Assembly (NCBI GenBank): GCA_902489675.1
Contig: CABUAP010000038.1
Location: 1-10,002, forward strand
Reading direction: 5' to 3'
DNA length: 10,002 nt
From: an uncultured Azospirillum sp.
GTDB taxonomy: Bacteria > Pseudomonadota > Alphaproteobacteria > RF32 > CAG-239
Of the stretch, positions 1 through 6,958 are shown piece after piece. Made by a program: the position numbers and the translations under genes. The notes beneath the pieces are model-generated. The model ran no database searches and had not been told where the DNA came from. It saw nothing but the letters and a program-made list of their open reading frames with translations. Within the stretch, counting starts at the first letter, position 1, and each line of letters begins with the position of its first letter.

Positions 1-1
1 G

Positions 2-1162
2 GCCAAAATGCAGGAAGCCAGCGAGCGTCAGGATTTTGAGGAAGCAATGATGTATCGCGATCGGATCCGGGCTTTAACCAGCGTGCAACAAGGAACCAAT
101 GTTGAATACGGTTCGATTAAATCGGCCGATTTTGTTGCCTTGTATCGCCAGAGCGGCCGGGTTTGCATTCAGGTCTTTTTCATCCGTTCGGGACAGAATT
201 GCGGCAATTTGCCGTTTTTCCCCACGCAGGCGGAAGAGGCCGAGGACGGCGAAATTATGGAGGCTTTTTTGAGCAGTTTTTATGCTTCTCATGTTCCGCC
301 GACAGAAATTGTTTTGGCAGATGATATTGACGGCCGCGAATTTTTAAGCGAAGCGATCGGCGCCAAAATTAACGTGTATCAGCGTGGCGATAAAGCTAAA
401 ATTGCCGCCAATGTTAAGAATAATGCCAAAGAATCGCTTGAGCGCAAAATGGCGTTGGAAAATTCTATCCGCAGCAATCTGCTTGAGATGCAGCGGATAT
501 TTGAATTGCCGAAGATGCCGGAACGGATTGAAGTTTATGATAACTCGCATATTCAGGGCAGCTATGCGGTGGGGGCGATGATTGTGGCAACGCCGGAAGG
601 CTTTGATAAGAAAGCATATCGTACTTTCAATATCAAAGATTTGACCATTACCAATGACGATTTTGCGATGATGAAAGAGGTGTTGATCCGGCGTTTTAAC
701 AAAATGACTGCGGAGAATCATCCGGATGTGATTTTGCTTGACGGCGGTTTGGGGCAATTGCACGCGGTGCACGAATGTTTGAAGGATTTTGACCTTTCGG
801 GGATTGCGGTCATTGCGATTTCCAAAGGACCGGAACGCAATGCCGGCAAAGAGTTTTATCATCAGGCGGGCAAAGAAAGTTTTGCGCTGCCGTTTGCTTC
901 GCCGCTGGCCTTTTATATGCAGAATATCCGTGATGAGGCACATCGTTTTGCGATAGGCACACACCGGAAAAAACGCGGCAAATCGGTATCAAAATCCAAA
1001 CTGGATGCGATTGAGGGAATCGGCGCCGGACGCAAAAAAGCACTGCTCAATTATTTCGGTTCGGCCGAAGCTGTGGCGCAGGCAAGCCTTAAAGATATTG
1101 AAAATGTGGCGGGAATCAGCAAAAAAACGGCGGAAAAAGTGTTTAAATACTTTCATAAATAA
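2..1162 (+). CDS. uvrC: UvrABC system protein C, 3' part (5' end outside the window)
   Basis: UvrC makes the two incisions flanking a lesion during nucleotide excision repair, recruited through UvrB. The reading frame is open to the window edge, so the N-terminal GIY-YIG nuclease domain (3' incision) lies outside. What remains begins in the UVR motif that contacts UvrB (EASERQDFEEAMMYRDRIRAL). A linker follows, then the RNase H-like 5'-incision domain. Counting from the ATG at position 8, its catalytic residues are visible as D178 (VYDNSHIQGS), D245 (ILLDGGLGQ) and H312 (DEAHRFAI). The C-terminus is a tandem helix-hairpin-helix DNA-binding region (IEGIGAGRKKALL, then VAGISKKTAEKV). The visible domains look intact. 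The gene is followed after 61 bp by pgsA, an arrangement also known from E. coli. Identification is certain; the true start is not visible. Confidence 0.97.
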   Translation, partial: AKMQEASERQDFEEAMMYRDRIRALTSVQQGTNVEYGSIKSADFVALYRQSGRVCIQVFFIRSGQNCGNLPFFPTQAEEAEDGEIMEAFLSSFYASHVPPTEIVLADDIDGREFLSEAIGAKINVYQRGDKAKIAANVKNNAKESLERKMALENSIRSNLLEMQRIFELPKMPERIEVYDNSHIQGSYAVGAMIVATPEGFDKKAYRTFNIKDLTITNDDFAMMKEVLIRRFNKMTAENHPDVILLDGGLGQLHAVHECLKDFDLSGIAVIAISKGPERNAGKEFYHQAGKESFALPFASPLAFYMQNIRDEAHRFAIGTHRKKRGKSVSKSKLDAIEGIGAGRKKALLNYFGSAEAVAQASLKDIENVAGISKKTAEKVFKYFHK

Positions 1163-1223
1163 AATTTATGCAATATGATGCTGACAAATCGGTTTTTAAT
1201 TTTGTTTTTTGGTAGGTGCAGTT

Positions 1224-2090
1224 GTGTTAAATCTTCCCAATATTCTGACGATTTCCCGGATTGTGGTGATCCCGGTGATCTTTCTTTCTATTTATATTCA
1301 TTCTTTCTTGTGGTCGGTGCTGGCCGGAGCCTTGTTTGTCGTGGCCTCGATCACCGATTATCTGGACGGTTATTTTGCCCGTTCGCGCAATCAAAATTCG
1401 GTATTGGGACGTTTGCTTGATCCGATCGCTGACAAGTTGCTGGTCGTTTCAGCTCTGTTGATTATTGTGGCCAACCAGCTGGTTACGCCGTTGACTTATA
1501 TTCCGGTAATCATCATTATGTGCCGTGAGGTTTTGGTTTCGGGGTTGAGAGAATTCTTGGCCGAATTTCATGTCGGGATGCCGGTTACGCGTCTGGCCAA
1601 ATGGAAAACCGGTTTTCAGATGACGGCAATCGCTATGATCTTGCTGCAGAGCCTGCCGTTTATCGGTGATCCGGTCGGGGTGCTCGGCGAATGGCTGTTG
1701 TGGGTTGCCGGTATTTTGACCTTTATTACCGGATATCAGTATTTCGAAAAATGTCTGGATTATGTTTATACGGTTGAAAATAATAAGAAAAACCCGGTTA
1801 AACAGGTGGAGCAGAAGGTTAAGAAAATTGCGGTTAAAGTTAAGAAAAGCGTAGAAAAAGCCGTTATCCAAAAGGCGGCGGCAAAAAGAGGCCGCAAGCC
1901 TAAAAATGCGGAAACAGAAGCAGCTGCGCCCAAAAAAACAGCAGCCAAAGCAGCGGTCAAAAACAGCCGCCGGCGGAAGAAAACCGCAGAAAATAAGGAA
2001 AAAATCAGTAAAACAGCGGCAGCTAAGACGGAAGCAGTTGAAGTAAAAGCGGCGAACGTTCAACCTGCAGTCGAAAAAAATGAAGCCTGA
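1224..2090 (+). CDS. pgsA: CDP-diacylglycerol-glycerol-3-phosphate 3-phosphatidyltransferase with a Lys/Ala-rich C-terminal extension
   Basis: PgsA joins CDP-diacylglycerol and glycerol-3-phosphate to form phosphatidylglycerophosphate in the inner membrane, the committed step to phosphatidylglycerol and cardiolipin. The CDP-alcohol phosphotransferase signature DxxDGxxAR-x8-GxxxDxxxD is complete, with D45, D48, D66 and D70 numbered from the GTG at 1224. Several hydrophobic membrane segments span residues 5 to about 180. I chose GTG 1224 because it follows a GGTAGG-like ribosome binding site and gives the usual start LNLPNILTISR; a TTG at 1209 is the alternative. The family is normally about 180-200 residues. 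This protein has 288, because of a tail of about 104 residues from residue 185 that is rich in Lys, Ala and Glu. The tail holds an AT-hook-like KRGRKPKN at 221-228. It resembles histone H1-like or low-complexity basic tails; its role is unknown. The enzyme call is secure, the tail is odd. Confidence 0.95.
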   Translation: MLNLPNILTISRIVVIPVIFLSIYIHSFLWSVLAGALFVVASITDYLDGYFARSRNQNSVLGRLLDPIADKLLVVSALLIIVANQLVTPLTYIPVIIIMCREVLVSGLREFLAEFHVGMPVTRLAKWKTGFQMTAIAMILLQSLPFIGDPVGVLGEWLLWVAGILTFITGYQYFEKCLDYVYTVENNKKNPVKQVEQKVKKIAVKVKKSVEKAVIQKAAAKRGRKPKNAETEAAAPKKTAAKAAVKNSRRRKKTAENKEKISKTAAAKTEAVEVKAANVQPAVEKNEA

Positions 2091-2108
2091 CGCTGTTGAG
2101 GTGCGGCA

Positions 2109-2798
2109 ATGGAGATGCATAAAGCTCACATTTTGGTGGTAGATGACGATACTCGTCTAAGAGCTTTGTTGCAGCGCTTTCTTAAAGAAAACGGTTTTTG
2201 GGCTTCTGCGGCCAAAGGAGCAGCCGAAGCCCGGATGATGCTGAAACAATATAAATTCGATCTTTTGATCGTTGATATTATGATGCCGGAAGAAAGCGGG
2301 TTGGAATTTTTGGCTGATCTGCGCAAAGAAAACGAAGTTCCGGTTATTTTGCTGACAGCAATGGGTGAAACCGGCGATCGCATTGCCGGTCTGGAAAGCG
2401 GTGCGGATGATTATCTGCCCAAACCGTTTGAACCAAAAGAACTGGTTTTGCGAATCAAGAATATTCTCCGCCGTGCGCCGCAGGAAAATGAAAAGCAGGA
2501 AACAAAACTGAAACTCGGTCTTTGCCGCTATGATCTGGAAACCAGAGAGCTGAGCGGAAAGCAAGGAGAAGTTATTCATATTACGCCGGTTGAGCAGGCA
2601 ATGTTGTCGCTTTTGGGACAGAAGTCGGGGCAGATTTTCAGTCGTGACCGGTTGGCGGAATTGTTGGGGGCCGGACAAGGGCCGCGCTCAATTGATGTAC
2701 AGGTCACCAGACTGCGCAAAAAGATTGAAAAAGATTCCAAAAATCCGCGCTATTTGCAAACGGTTCGCGGCAAAGGTTATATGCTGCTGACGGATTAA
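2109..2798 (+). CDS. OmpR-family response regulator
   Basis: Transcription factor of a two-component system. The receiver domain (about residues 5-120) has the acidic pocket D12-D14, the phospho-acceptor D56 (LLIVDIMMP), T83 and K105 (LPKPFEP). The winged-helix OmpR/PhoB DNA-binding domain (about 130-229) ends in the typical RSIDVQVTRLRKKIE and RGKGYMLL. The full length of 229 residues is normal. The start at 2109 is preceded by GAGGTG five bases upstream; an in-frame ATG at 2115 is possible. The gene begins 18 bp after pgsA and 27 bp before the kinase, so it is probably co-transcribed with both. It resembles alphaproteobacterial OmpR or PetR regulators, but the regulon cannot be read from the sequence, so no symbol is given. 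Confidence 0.95.
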   Translation: MEMHKAHILVVDDDTRLRALLQRFLKENGFWASAAKGAAEARMMLKQYKFDLLIVDIMMPEESGLEFLADLRKENEVPVILLTAMGETGDRIAGLESGADDYLPKPFEPKELVLRIKNILRRAPQENEKQETKLKLGLCRYDLETRELSGKQGEVIHITPVEQAMLSLLGQKSGQIFSRDRLAELLGAGQGPRSIDVQVTRLRKKIEKDSKNPRYLQTVRGKGYMLLTD

Positions 2799-2825
2799 TT
2801 TTTTATAACTAGAAGGAGCTGGAAA

Positions 2826-4199
2826 ATGCATTTGGTATTTCCGAAAAAAGTGGAGGACAAGCTGCGTTATCTTAAAATCAAGATGCTGCCGCGCACTTTG
2901 TTTTTCCGTACGATGCTTCTGATCTTCATTCCTTTGATTGTGGTTCAGGTAGTATCAATCGTTGCCTTTTTTGACGGCACCTGGGGACGGGTCGGTAAAC
3001 GGCTGTCTACCAATCTGACTTCCAATATGGCTTTTGCTATTAGGTTATCGGAAGAATCTCCTGCCAATATTCCGGAGATTCAGGATCTGACCAAGAAGAT
3101 TTTTGACATGGAATTTCAATATTATCCCAATGACAAAAAGCATGAAATCATCCGCCGGGTCAGAAAGCAGAACAAGCTGGTGACCGGTTTTCTGGAAGAT
3201 GCGCTGAGGATAGAGTTTCCCGAAGCAATTACCAGTATCTATATCGGTAAGAGCAATCCGGATCTGGTGGTGTTTGTCGATACCGAAAACGGGCTGTACC
3301 AGTTTGCAACTTCGTCAAAAAATATTTTCAGCACTTCTATTTTCGGTTTTGTGGCCTGGATGATCGGTACATCATTGTTGTTGTTCTTGGTGGCGGTTTT
3401 GTTCTTGCGTATTCAGGTTCGTTCAATTGCCGATTTGGCAGCTGCGGCGGAGGAATTCGGTAAAGGGGTGGATAATAAGAAATTTAAACCTTACGGCTCT
3501 TCCGAAGTTCGGCGTGCGGGGATTGCTTTTATTAAGATGAAAGAGCGTATCCAGCGGCAGATCAGCGAGAGAACGCAAATGCTGGCCGGTGTTTCCCACG
3601 ATTTGAGAACGCCGCTGACACGGATGAAGCTGCAATTGGCGATGCTGCCCGATAACGGGGATAAAGACGGTCTGGATAAGGACGAGTTTCTGCAAGATGT
3701 CAACGAGATGGAAAAAATGCTTGAAGGCTATCTGTCTTTTGTCAGCGGGGAAGGCGGCGAACCGTCAACCTTTGTCGATATGAATGAGATGATTTTGAGT
3801 ATCTTAAATAAATTCCGTAACAGCAAAGCCCTGATTCGCTACAGCACCAATGATCAGGTGAGCGCCATTCAGGGGCGGGAGCAATCGCTGAAACGCGCTT
3901 TGACCAATGTTATCAGCAATGCTTTTAATTATGGCGGCACGGTTTCTGTTTCGCTCGAAAGCAACAATAATAAGCTGGAAGTGACGGTTGATGATGACGG
4001 TCCGGGGATTCCTGAAGACAAGAGAGAAGATGTGTTTAAGGCTTTTTACCGGATAGAGGGATCCCGCAATAAGGAAACCGGCGGTGTCGGCCTGGGACTG
4101 TCGATTGCCAAGGATGTTATTGTTTCACACGGCGGCAAGATTGAACTCGCCGATTCACCGATAGGAGGCTTGAGGGTACTCATTTCTATTCCCTTATAA
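2826..4199 (+). CDS. EnvZ-like membrane sensor histidine kinase
   Basis: Sensor partner of the adjacent OmpR-type regulator. A short basic cytoplasmic N-terminus leads into TM1 (about residues 27-49), a periplasmic sensor region of about 120 residues, and TM2 (about 172-195). A HAMP linker follows, then the HisKA dimerisation domain with phospho-acceptor H258 in GVSHDLRTPLTR. The ATPase domain has the N box (NVISNAFNYGG), the G1 box DDDGPGIP at 389-396 and the G2 box GGVGLGLS at 419-426. All catalytic motifs are present. GVSHDLRTPLTRMKLQL is the EnvZ-type H box. The start is supported by AGAAGGAG (2811-2818) eight bases before the ATG. The periplasmic domain has no motif that tells me its ligand. 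The gene ends in a terminator, closing the probable pgsA-regulator-kinase unit. Confidence 0.95.
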   Translation: MHLVFPKKVEDKLRYLKIKMLPRTLFFRTMLLIFIPLIVVQVVSIVAFFDGTWGRVGKRLSTNLTSNMAFAIRLSEESPANIPEIQDLTKKIFDMEFQYYPNDKKHEIIRRVRKQNKLVTGFLEDALRIEFPEAITSIYIGKSNPDLVVFVDTENGLYQFATSSKNIFSTSIFGFVAWMIGTSLLLFLVAVLFLRIQVRSIADLAAAAEEFGKGVDNKKFKPYGSSEVRRAGIAFIKMKERIQRQISERTQMLAGVSHDLRTPLTRMKLQLAMLPDNGDKDGLDKDEFLQDVNEMEKMLEGYLSFVSGEGGEPSTFVDMNEMILSILNKFRNSKALIRYSTNDQVSAIQGREQSLKRALTNVISNAFNYGGTVSVSLESNNNKLEVTVDDDGPGIPEDKREDVFKAFYRIEGSRNKETGGVGLGLSIAKDVIVSHGGKIELADSPIGGLRVLISIPL

Positions 4200-4235
4200 C
4201 TCTCATATCAGGAAGTATACTTTCCGATAAAAAAG

Positions 4236-4281
4236 GTTTTTCAGTTACGCCTTATTTGGGTACGGCTGAAAAACTTTTTTT
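4236..4281 (+). terminator. Rho-independent terminator after the histidine kinase gene
   Basis: A perfect 9-bp stem (GTTTTTCAG at 4236-4244 with CTGAAAAAC at 4266-4274) is extended inward by weak G-U and G-C pairs and followed by seven T residues (4275-4281). It starts 37 bp after the kinase stop codon. The A-rich 5' flank could allow weak function on the other strand, but no minus-strand gene needs it. Confidence 0.85.
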
Positions 4282-4393
4282 ATTTTCCGATATCCTGCTT
4301 GCAGTTGGGGCTTTTTTCTGTTAAAAACAAATTAACTTATATTGTGTAAGCTGTTTTCGGGTAAAATTTCTGAATTATTCAAGGATCAAAACG

Positions 4394-5380
4394 ATGGCTG
4401 ATAAAGAAAACGACGATTTTGAAGCAAACCTCAAAAATATGGGACTGGATGACGGAACCGGCGATATTGACGCTTTGCTTGCGGCAGACGGAGAGGGTAT
4501 GCCGTCAGTGTCCGAACTTGGTGAAGAACAGGATGAGGGTGAGGAATTTATCGATTTTAACGATTTCAGCATCGATGATTTGGATACGGCTTTAAGTAAA
4601 TATGAAGCTGTACGCAGCGGCAAAAGTTCGCCGGCAATGCCGAATGTGACAGAAACCCAAACGGCAAAGCCGGAGCCGGTTGTTGATGAATTTGCAAAAT
4701 CGGAAAATCCGGAAACGGAAGTGTTGACAGCAGAAGATGAGGTTTTGCCCGAGCTTGATGAACTCCCTTCGGAAACGCCCAGATTTGATGCTGCCGCAGC
4801 CAATAACGGCGGTCTTTTTACCCGTGACGGCGAAATTTCAAAAGCACCGGCTTCGACCGTGGCCGAACTGATGCAGGCTGCACAGCCGGTGGTTGACAAT
4901 GCGGGAGAATTTGAAGCTGATCTGCCGATGACGGAAGAGCCGTTGAACAGTGCAGAGGAAGCAGTTAATACCATACCGGCTGCGGATAGTGCTGTTTCTC
5001 CGCTGGAGGAAAAACTTGGCGGACATATGTTGTCAGAAGAAGAGCGGCAGGCGCTGGGACATCTGATTTGGTATGATGGAAAACTCGGGGAAAAGGTTTA
5101 TGAAATTTCGCTGAATAATATGCCCGAATTTTTGGATTATGATAAAAATATTAAAACCATTCATGTTAATATCGACTCGCCTTACGGATGGAATGTCTTT
5201 TTTGAAAACGGCGTGTTTATGAATCTGATGGATTTGAAAGAATATCAGGAAAGAAACGGCAGCCTGCCGGGAACTAACGGCAAAATTATCTATGGCAGTC
5301 GGATGAGTTCGTTTGAAAAAATCGAACGGATTGTGGTTTATGAAAAGCCGCGTTATTTTTCATATGGTTTGAAAAAGTAA
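4394..5380 (+). CDS. Hypothetical acidic protein with a conserved-looking C-terminal domain
   Basis: I do not recognise this 328-residue protein. Residues 1 to about 205 are strongly acidic (runs of Asp and Glu), rich in Ala, Pro and Ser, and look disordered, with short acidic motifs such as DFNDFSIDDLD. From about residue 211 the composition changes to a compact aromatic and hydrophobic domain of about 115 residues (LSEEERQALGHLIWYDGKLG, then SPYGWNVFFENGVF, ending in a basic RIVVYEKPRYFSYGLKK). There is no signal peptide and no membrane segment, so it is probably cytoplasmic. The ATG at 4394 follows AAGGA at 4381-4385. It is a single-gene unit lying between two terminators. The upstream spacer holds TAAAAT (4362-4367) and TATATT (4338-4343), but neither has a good -35 partner at normal spacing. 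Codon use resembles the neighbours. An adaptor or scaffold with an acidic arm is one possibility, but that is a guess. Confidence 0.85.
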   Translation: MADKENDDFEANLKNMGLDDGTGDIDALLAADGEGMPSVSELGEEQDEGEEFIDFNDFSIDDLDTALSKYEAVRSGKSSPAMPNVTETQTAKPEPVVDEFAKSENPETEVLTAEDEVLPELDELPSETPRFDAAAANNGGLFTRDGEISKAPASTVAELMQAAQPVVDNAGEFEADLPMTEEPLNSAEEAVNTIPAADSAVSPLEEKLGGHMLSEEERQALGHLIWYDGKLGEKVYEISLNNMPEFLDYDKNIKTIHVNIDSPYGWNVFFENGVFMNLMDLKEYQERNGSLPGTNGKIIYGSRMSSFEKIERIVVYEKPRYFSYGLKK

Positions 5381-5388
5381 TTTGTCAG

Positions 5389-5419
5389 AAAACGCTGTTC
5401 AATTGGAATGGCGTTTTTT
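5389..5419 (+). terminator. Strong rho-independent terminator after the acidic protein gene
   Basis: A 12-bp stem (5389-5400 with 5406-5417, two G-U pairs) closes a 5-nt loop (AATTG). T residues run from 5414 to 5419. It starts eight bases after the stop codon at 5378-5380 and separates the gene from the repeat region downstream. Confidence 0.9.
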
Positions 5420-5422
5420 ATT

Positions 5423-5859
5423 AATACTTTGGTATTCAGCCCCTGATGAATAAAGGGCTTAAGGTATAATAAACTTCCATCAGCTAATGCAAGTGTATTA
5501 ACTGCTACAAACGACAAACGCCCGACCCAAAGGTTTCGCAAGCCTAACCGCAGGGTTGGAATGTTTGTATCTAGCTGCTGATGCAGATATTTGCATCATA
5601 GACAGCTTCCAGTAAACTGGGGACTATTAAGGATGCAAACCTAATGGTTTGAGTGTGCTTATTGATGTAAAGTAGCGCTTAGTGGCTGCTTGGCATTCAG
5701 CTCCCAGTGAATAAGGGGCTGAAGGTATCATAGATATTCCTCCGTAAACAGGCGTTTCTATTAAAGATACAAACCTAACGGTTTGACCACTCTTATTAGT
5801 ATGGATTGTTGTTTAACAATACTTTGGCATTATAAATAAAGGGCTTAAGGTATAATAAA
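5423..5859. repeat. Non-coding region of three degenerate ~130-bp tandem units with conserved hairpins
   Basis: No plausible gene lies here. Two conserved blocks recur. Block A occurs at 5423-5473, at about 5686-5734 and, shortened, at 5818-5859. Block B occurs at 5607-5667 and 5737-5804. The first and third A copies share their first 10 bases exactly and then 25 identical bases (5449-5473 and 5835-5859), differing by a short deletion between. Block A folds into TTCAGCYCC/RGGGCTKAA (5435-5442 with 5455-5462; 5696-5704 with 5715-5723). Block B folds into CAAACC-TAAY-GGTTTG (5636-5651; 5770-5785). The A1-to-A2 distance is 261 bp and A2-to-A3 is 134 bp; the difference is explained by a 132-bp extra segment in unit 1. 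TATAAT occurs in A1 (5465-5470) and A3 (5851-5856). Function and orientation are unknown. Possibilities are remnants of a non-autonomous mobile element or a repeated structured RNA. Confidence 0.75.
5474..5610. other. 132-bp hairpin-rich segment interrupting repeat unit 1, bounded by CTTCC
   Basis: CTTCC occurs at 5474-5478 and again at 5606-5610. In the second repeat unit, blocks A and B are joined directly at the corresponding place, so about 132 bp appears to be extra in unit 1. The extra DNA can fold into a compact structure. One arm pairs 5514-5519 with 5563-5568, then 5522-5528 with 5553-5559, with an inner hairpin AGGTTT-CGC-AAGCCT (5531-5545). A second arm pairs AGCTG (5573-5577) with CAGCT (5603-5607) around GATGCA/TGCATC (5580-5585 with 5592-5597). 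The short duplicated CTTCC could be a target-site duplication, but five bases could also recur by chance. The structures were found by eye. Confidence 0.5.
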
Positions 5860-5889
5860 AAAACTACCCGGCAGAGCGGGCAGTTTTTT
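5857..5889. terminator. Bidirectional rho-independent terminator
   Basis: The arms 5858-5870 and 5877-5889 pair over 13 positions with one mismatch, around the loop GCAGAG. The outer ends are A-rich on the left and T-rich on the right, so a U tract follows the stem in either direction. On the minus strand it lies 50 bp beyond the lipoprotein stop codon and is probably that gene's terminator. On the plus strand it would end any transcript from the repeat region. Confidence 0.88.
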
Positions 5890-5938
5890 CATGTTAATGT
5901 TTTCCAGGCTATTTTCAGGTTTACTGAGAATATATCCG

Positions 5939-6823
5939 TTAGTTTTTATAGTTGATCGGGAAAACCTGAACTCCATCGGCACCGGAAGCGTTTTCACTGT
6001 CGGCAGACGGATCTTTTCCTTCTATATAAGCTTCTGCCTGAGCTTGTCCCGGGGTTAATTTACCTTTTTCTGCCGGAGCTTTCGGCATCGGCAACAAGGG
6101 GTAGCCGGTTTTGGGCAGGCGCAGCATCATGTAACCGGTACCGCCGCCATAAGACGGTCCGGACAGGCCGATTGAGTAGTAGCCGCCGATGAAGCCGTAA
6201 TCCAGATCAATAAAATCGATCAGAAACATGGTCTTGACCGTGGTTGTGCCGATGGTGGTCATTTTGCAGCGATAACCTTTGTCCTCCAAAACGATATTGT
6301 CGGCATTTTTGACGTATAACAAGGTTTTATCGGGGGTGCATTCCGGTGTTTGTCCGTTATAAGTCACGTTATAGTTAAGCATCATATTGATGGAACGGGA
6401 GCCTTTGCTCATTGTTACATCGCTGATCTTGACAGAATCGATGTACATATAGGCCGGCGTAATACCGACGGTAATCGGCAGGGAAATGTAATTTTCGTAA
6501 CAATTACGGCTGCCGACATCGGCTGAACAAACTAAAGCTTTTTGATGATTGTTGTTTTTCATCATCTGAGCCAGGCTGTTGTAAATATATTCTTTGGACA
6601 TGGACAGTTTGATGGGGGCGCATTGTTTGCTGCGGCAGACGATGATGGAGCGCGGCGTTGCCAGCGGTGCCATCTCCGTATTGCGGGTGGGGTAGCTTTC
6701 CACCTCGTTTGCCTTGTCAAACGGATCGTTCATAACATCCTGCATGGTGCGGTCCCAGAAACGGCAGCCGCCGACGGAGAGCAGGGCAATGGTTAACAGG
6801 CTCAGGGCTTTTTTCTTAGACAC
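5939..6823 (-). CDS. Putative outer-membrane lipoprotein of unknown function, six-cysteine periplasmic domain
   Basis: I do not recognise the family. The N-terminus is a lipoprotein signal: basic MSKKK, a hydrophobic stretch, then lipobox VGGC with lipidated Cys at residue 20. Residue +2 is Arg rather than Asp, which by the Lol rule favours the outer membrane. The mature protein carries six further cysteines (63, 68, 99, 108, 162, 186), enough for three disulfides and consistent with periplasmic folding. A Gly/Tyr-rich patch follows (about 209-231), then a Pro/Lys-rich tail (about 238-294) that is probably flexible. The start is GTG at 6823-6821, preceded on the minus strand by AAGGA nine bases upstream. 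The gene is divergent from the nuclease gene and ends at its own terminator. A structural envelope or secretion-system lipoprotein is conceivable, but nothing in the sequence shows it. Confidence 0.85.
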   Translation of the reverse strand: MSKKKALSLLTIALLSVGGCRFWDRTMQDVMNDPFDKANEVESYPTRNTEMAPLATPRSIIVCRSKQCAPIKLSMSKEYIYNSLAQMMKNNNHQKALVCSADVGSRNCYENYISLPITVGITPAYMYIDSVKISDVTMSKGSRSINMMLNYNVTYNGQTPECTPDKTLLYVKNADNIVLEDKGYRCKMTTIGTTTVKTMFLIDFIDLDYGFIGGYYSIGLSGPSYGGGTGYMMLRLPKTGYPLLPMPKAPAEKGKLTPGQAQAEAYIEGKDPSADSENASGADGVQVFPINYKN

Positions 6824-6866
6824 GATTCTTCATCCTTATTTAAAAGCGATTAAAAAAACTGCCCTT

Positions 6867-6894
6867 ATAATAAGACAAAATTATTAAAAGACAA
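6867..6894 (-). promoter_or_regulatory. Candidate sigma70 promoter for the lipoprotein gene
   Basis: On the minus strand, TTGTCT (6894-6889) is followed after 16 bases by TATTAT (6872-6867). This places transcription start about 35-40 bases before the GTG start codon. The match is moderate and the surrounding spacer is very AT-rich, so chance hexamers are likely. Confidence 0.4.
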
Positions 6895-6929
6895 AGATTT
6901 TTTTAATTTATCAGGCAATAATTTAGTGT

Positions 6930-6958
6930 TTGCATAATAAAAAGCTTGCCTTTATAAT
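6930..6958 (+). promoter_or_regulatory. Candidate sigma70 promoter for the nuclease gene
   Basis: TTGCAT (6930-6935) and a perfect TATAAT (6953-6958) are separated by the optimal 17 bases. The predicted start of transcription is near 6965, leaving a leader of about 28 nt before the ATG at 6993. The -10 box spans the loop edge of the palindrome at 6942-6970. Confidence 0.6.

Noticed and set aside
344..964. Long minus-strand open frame within uvrC
   Set aside because: It lies wholly opposite a certain uvrC, and its product is low-complexity with no family motif; it is a shadow of the real gene.
1449..2129. Minus-strand open frame of 226 codons opposite pgsA
   Set aside because: Rich in Phe, Cys and Arg as the complement of a Lys/Ala/Glu-rich tail; no ribosome binding site or family feature.
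4211..4225. Near-palindrome GGAAGTATACTTTCC after the kinase gene
   Set aside because: Short and off by one base, with no promoter nearby; likely chance next to the terminator.
5353..5541. Small minus-strand open frame over the start of the repeat region
   Set aside because: It crosses the end of a real gene, a terminator and a repeat copy; no ribosome binding site and no recognisable product.
5423..5859. CRISPR array or retron
   Set aside because: The repeats are long, degenerate and unevenly spaced, unlike CRISPR, and there is no cas gene or reverse transcriptase nearby.
5423..5859. TnpB/IscB-type guide RNA remnant linked to the IS200 element
   Set aside because: The small hairpins are suggestive, but there is no tnpB or iscB trace, and the IS200 end hairpins 4 kb away do not match; kept only as a remote possibility.
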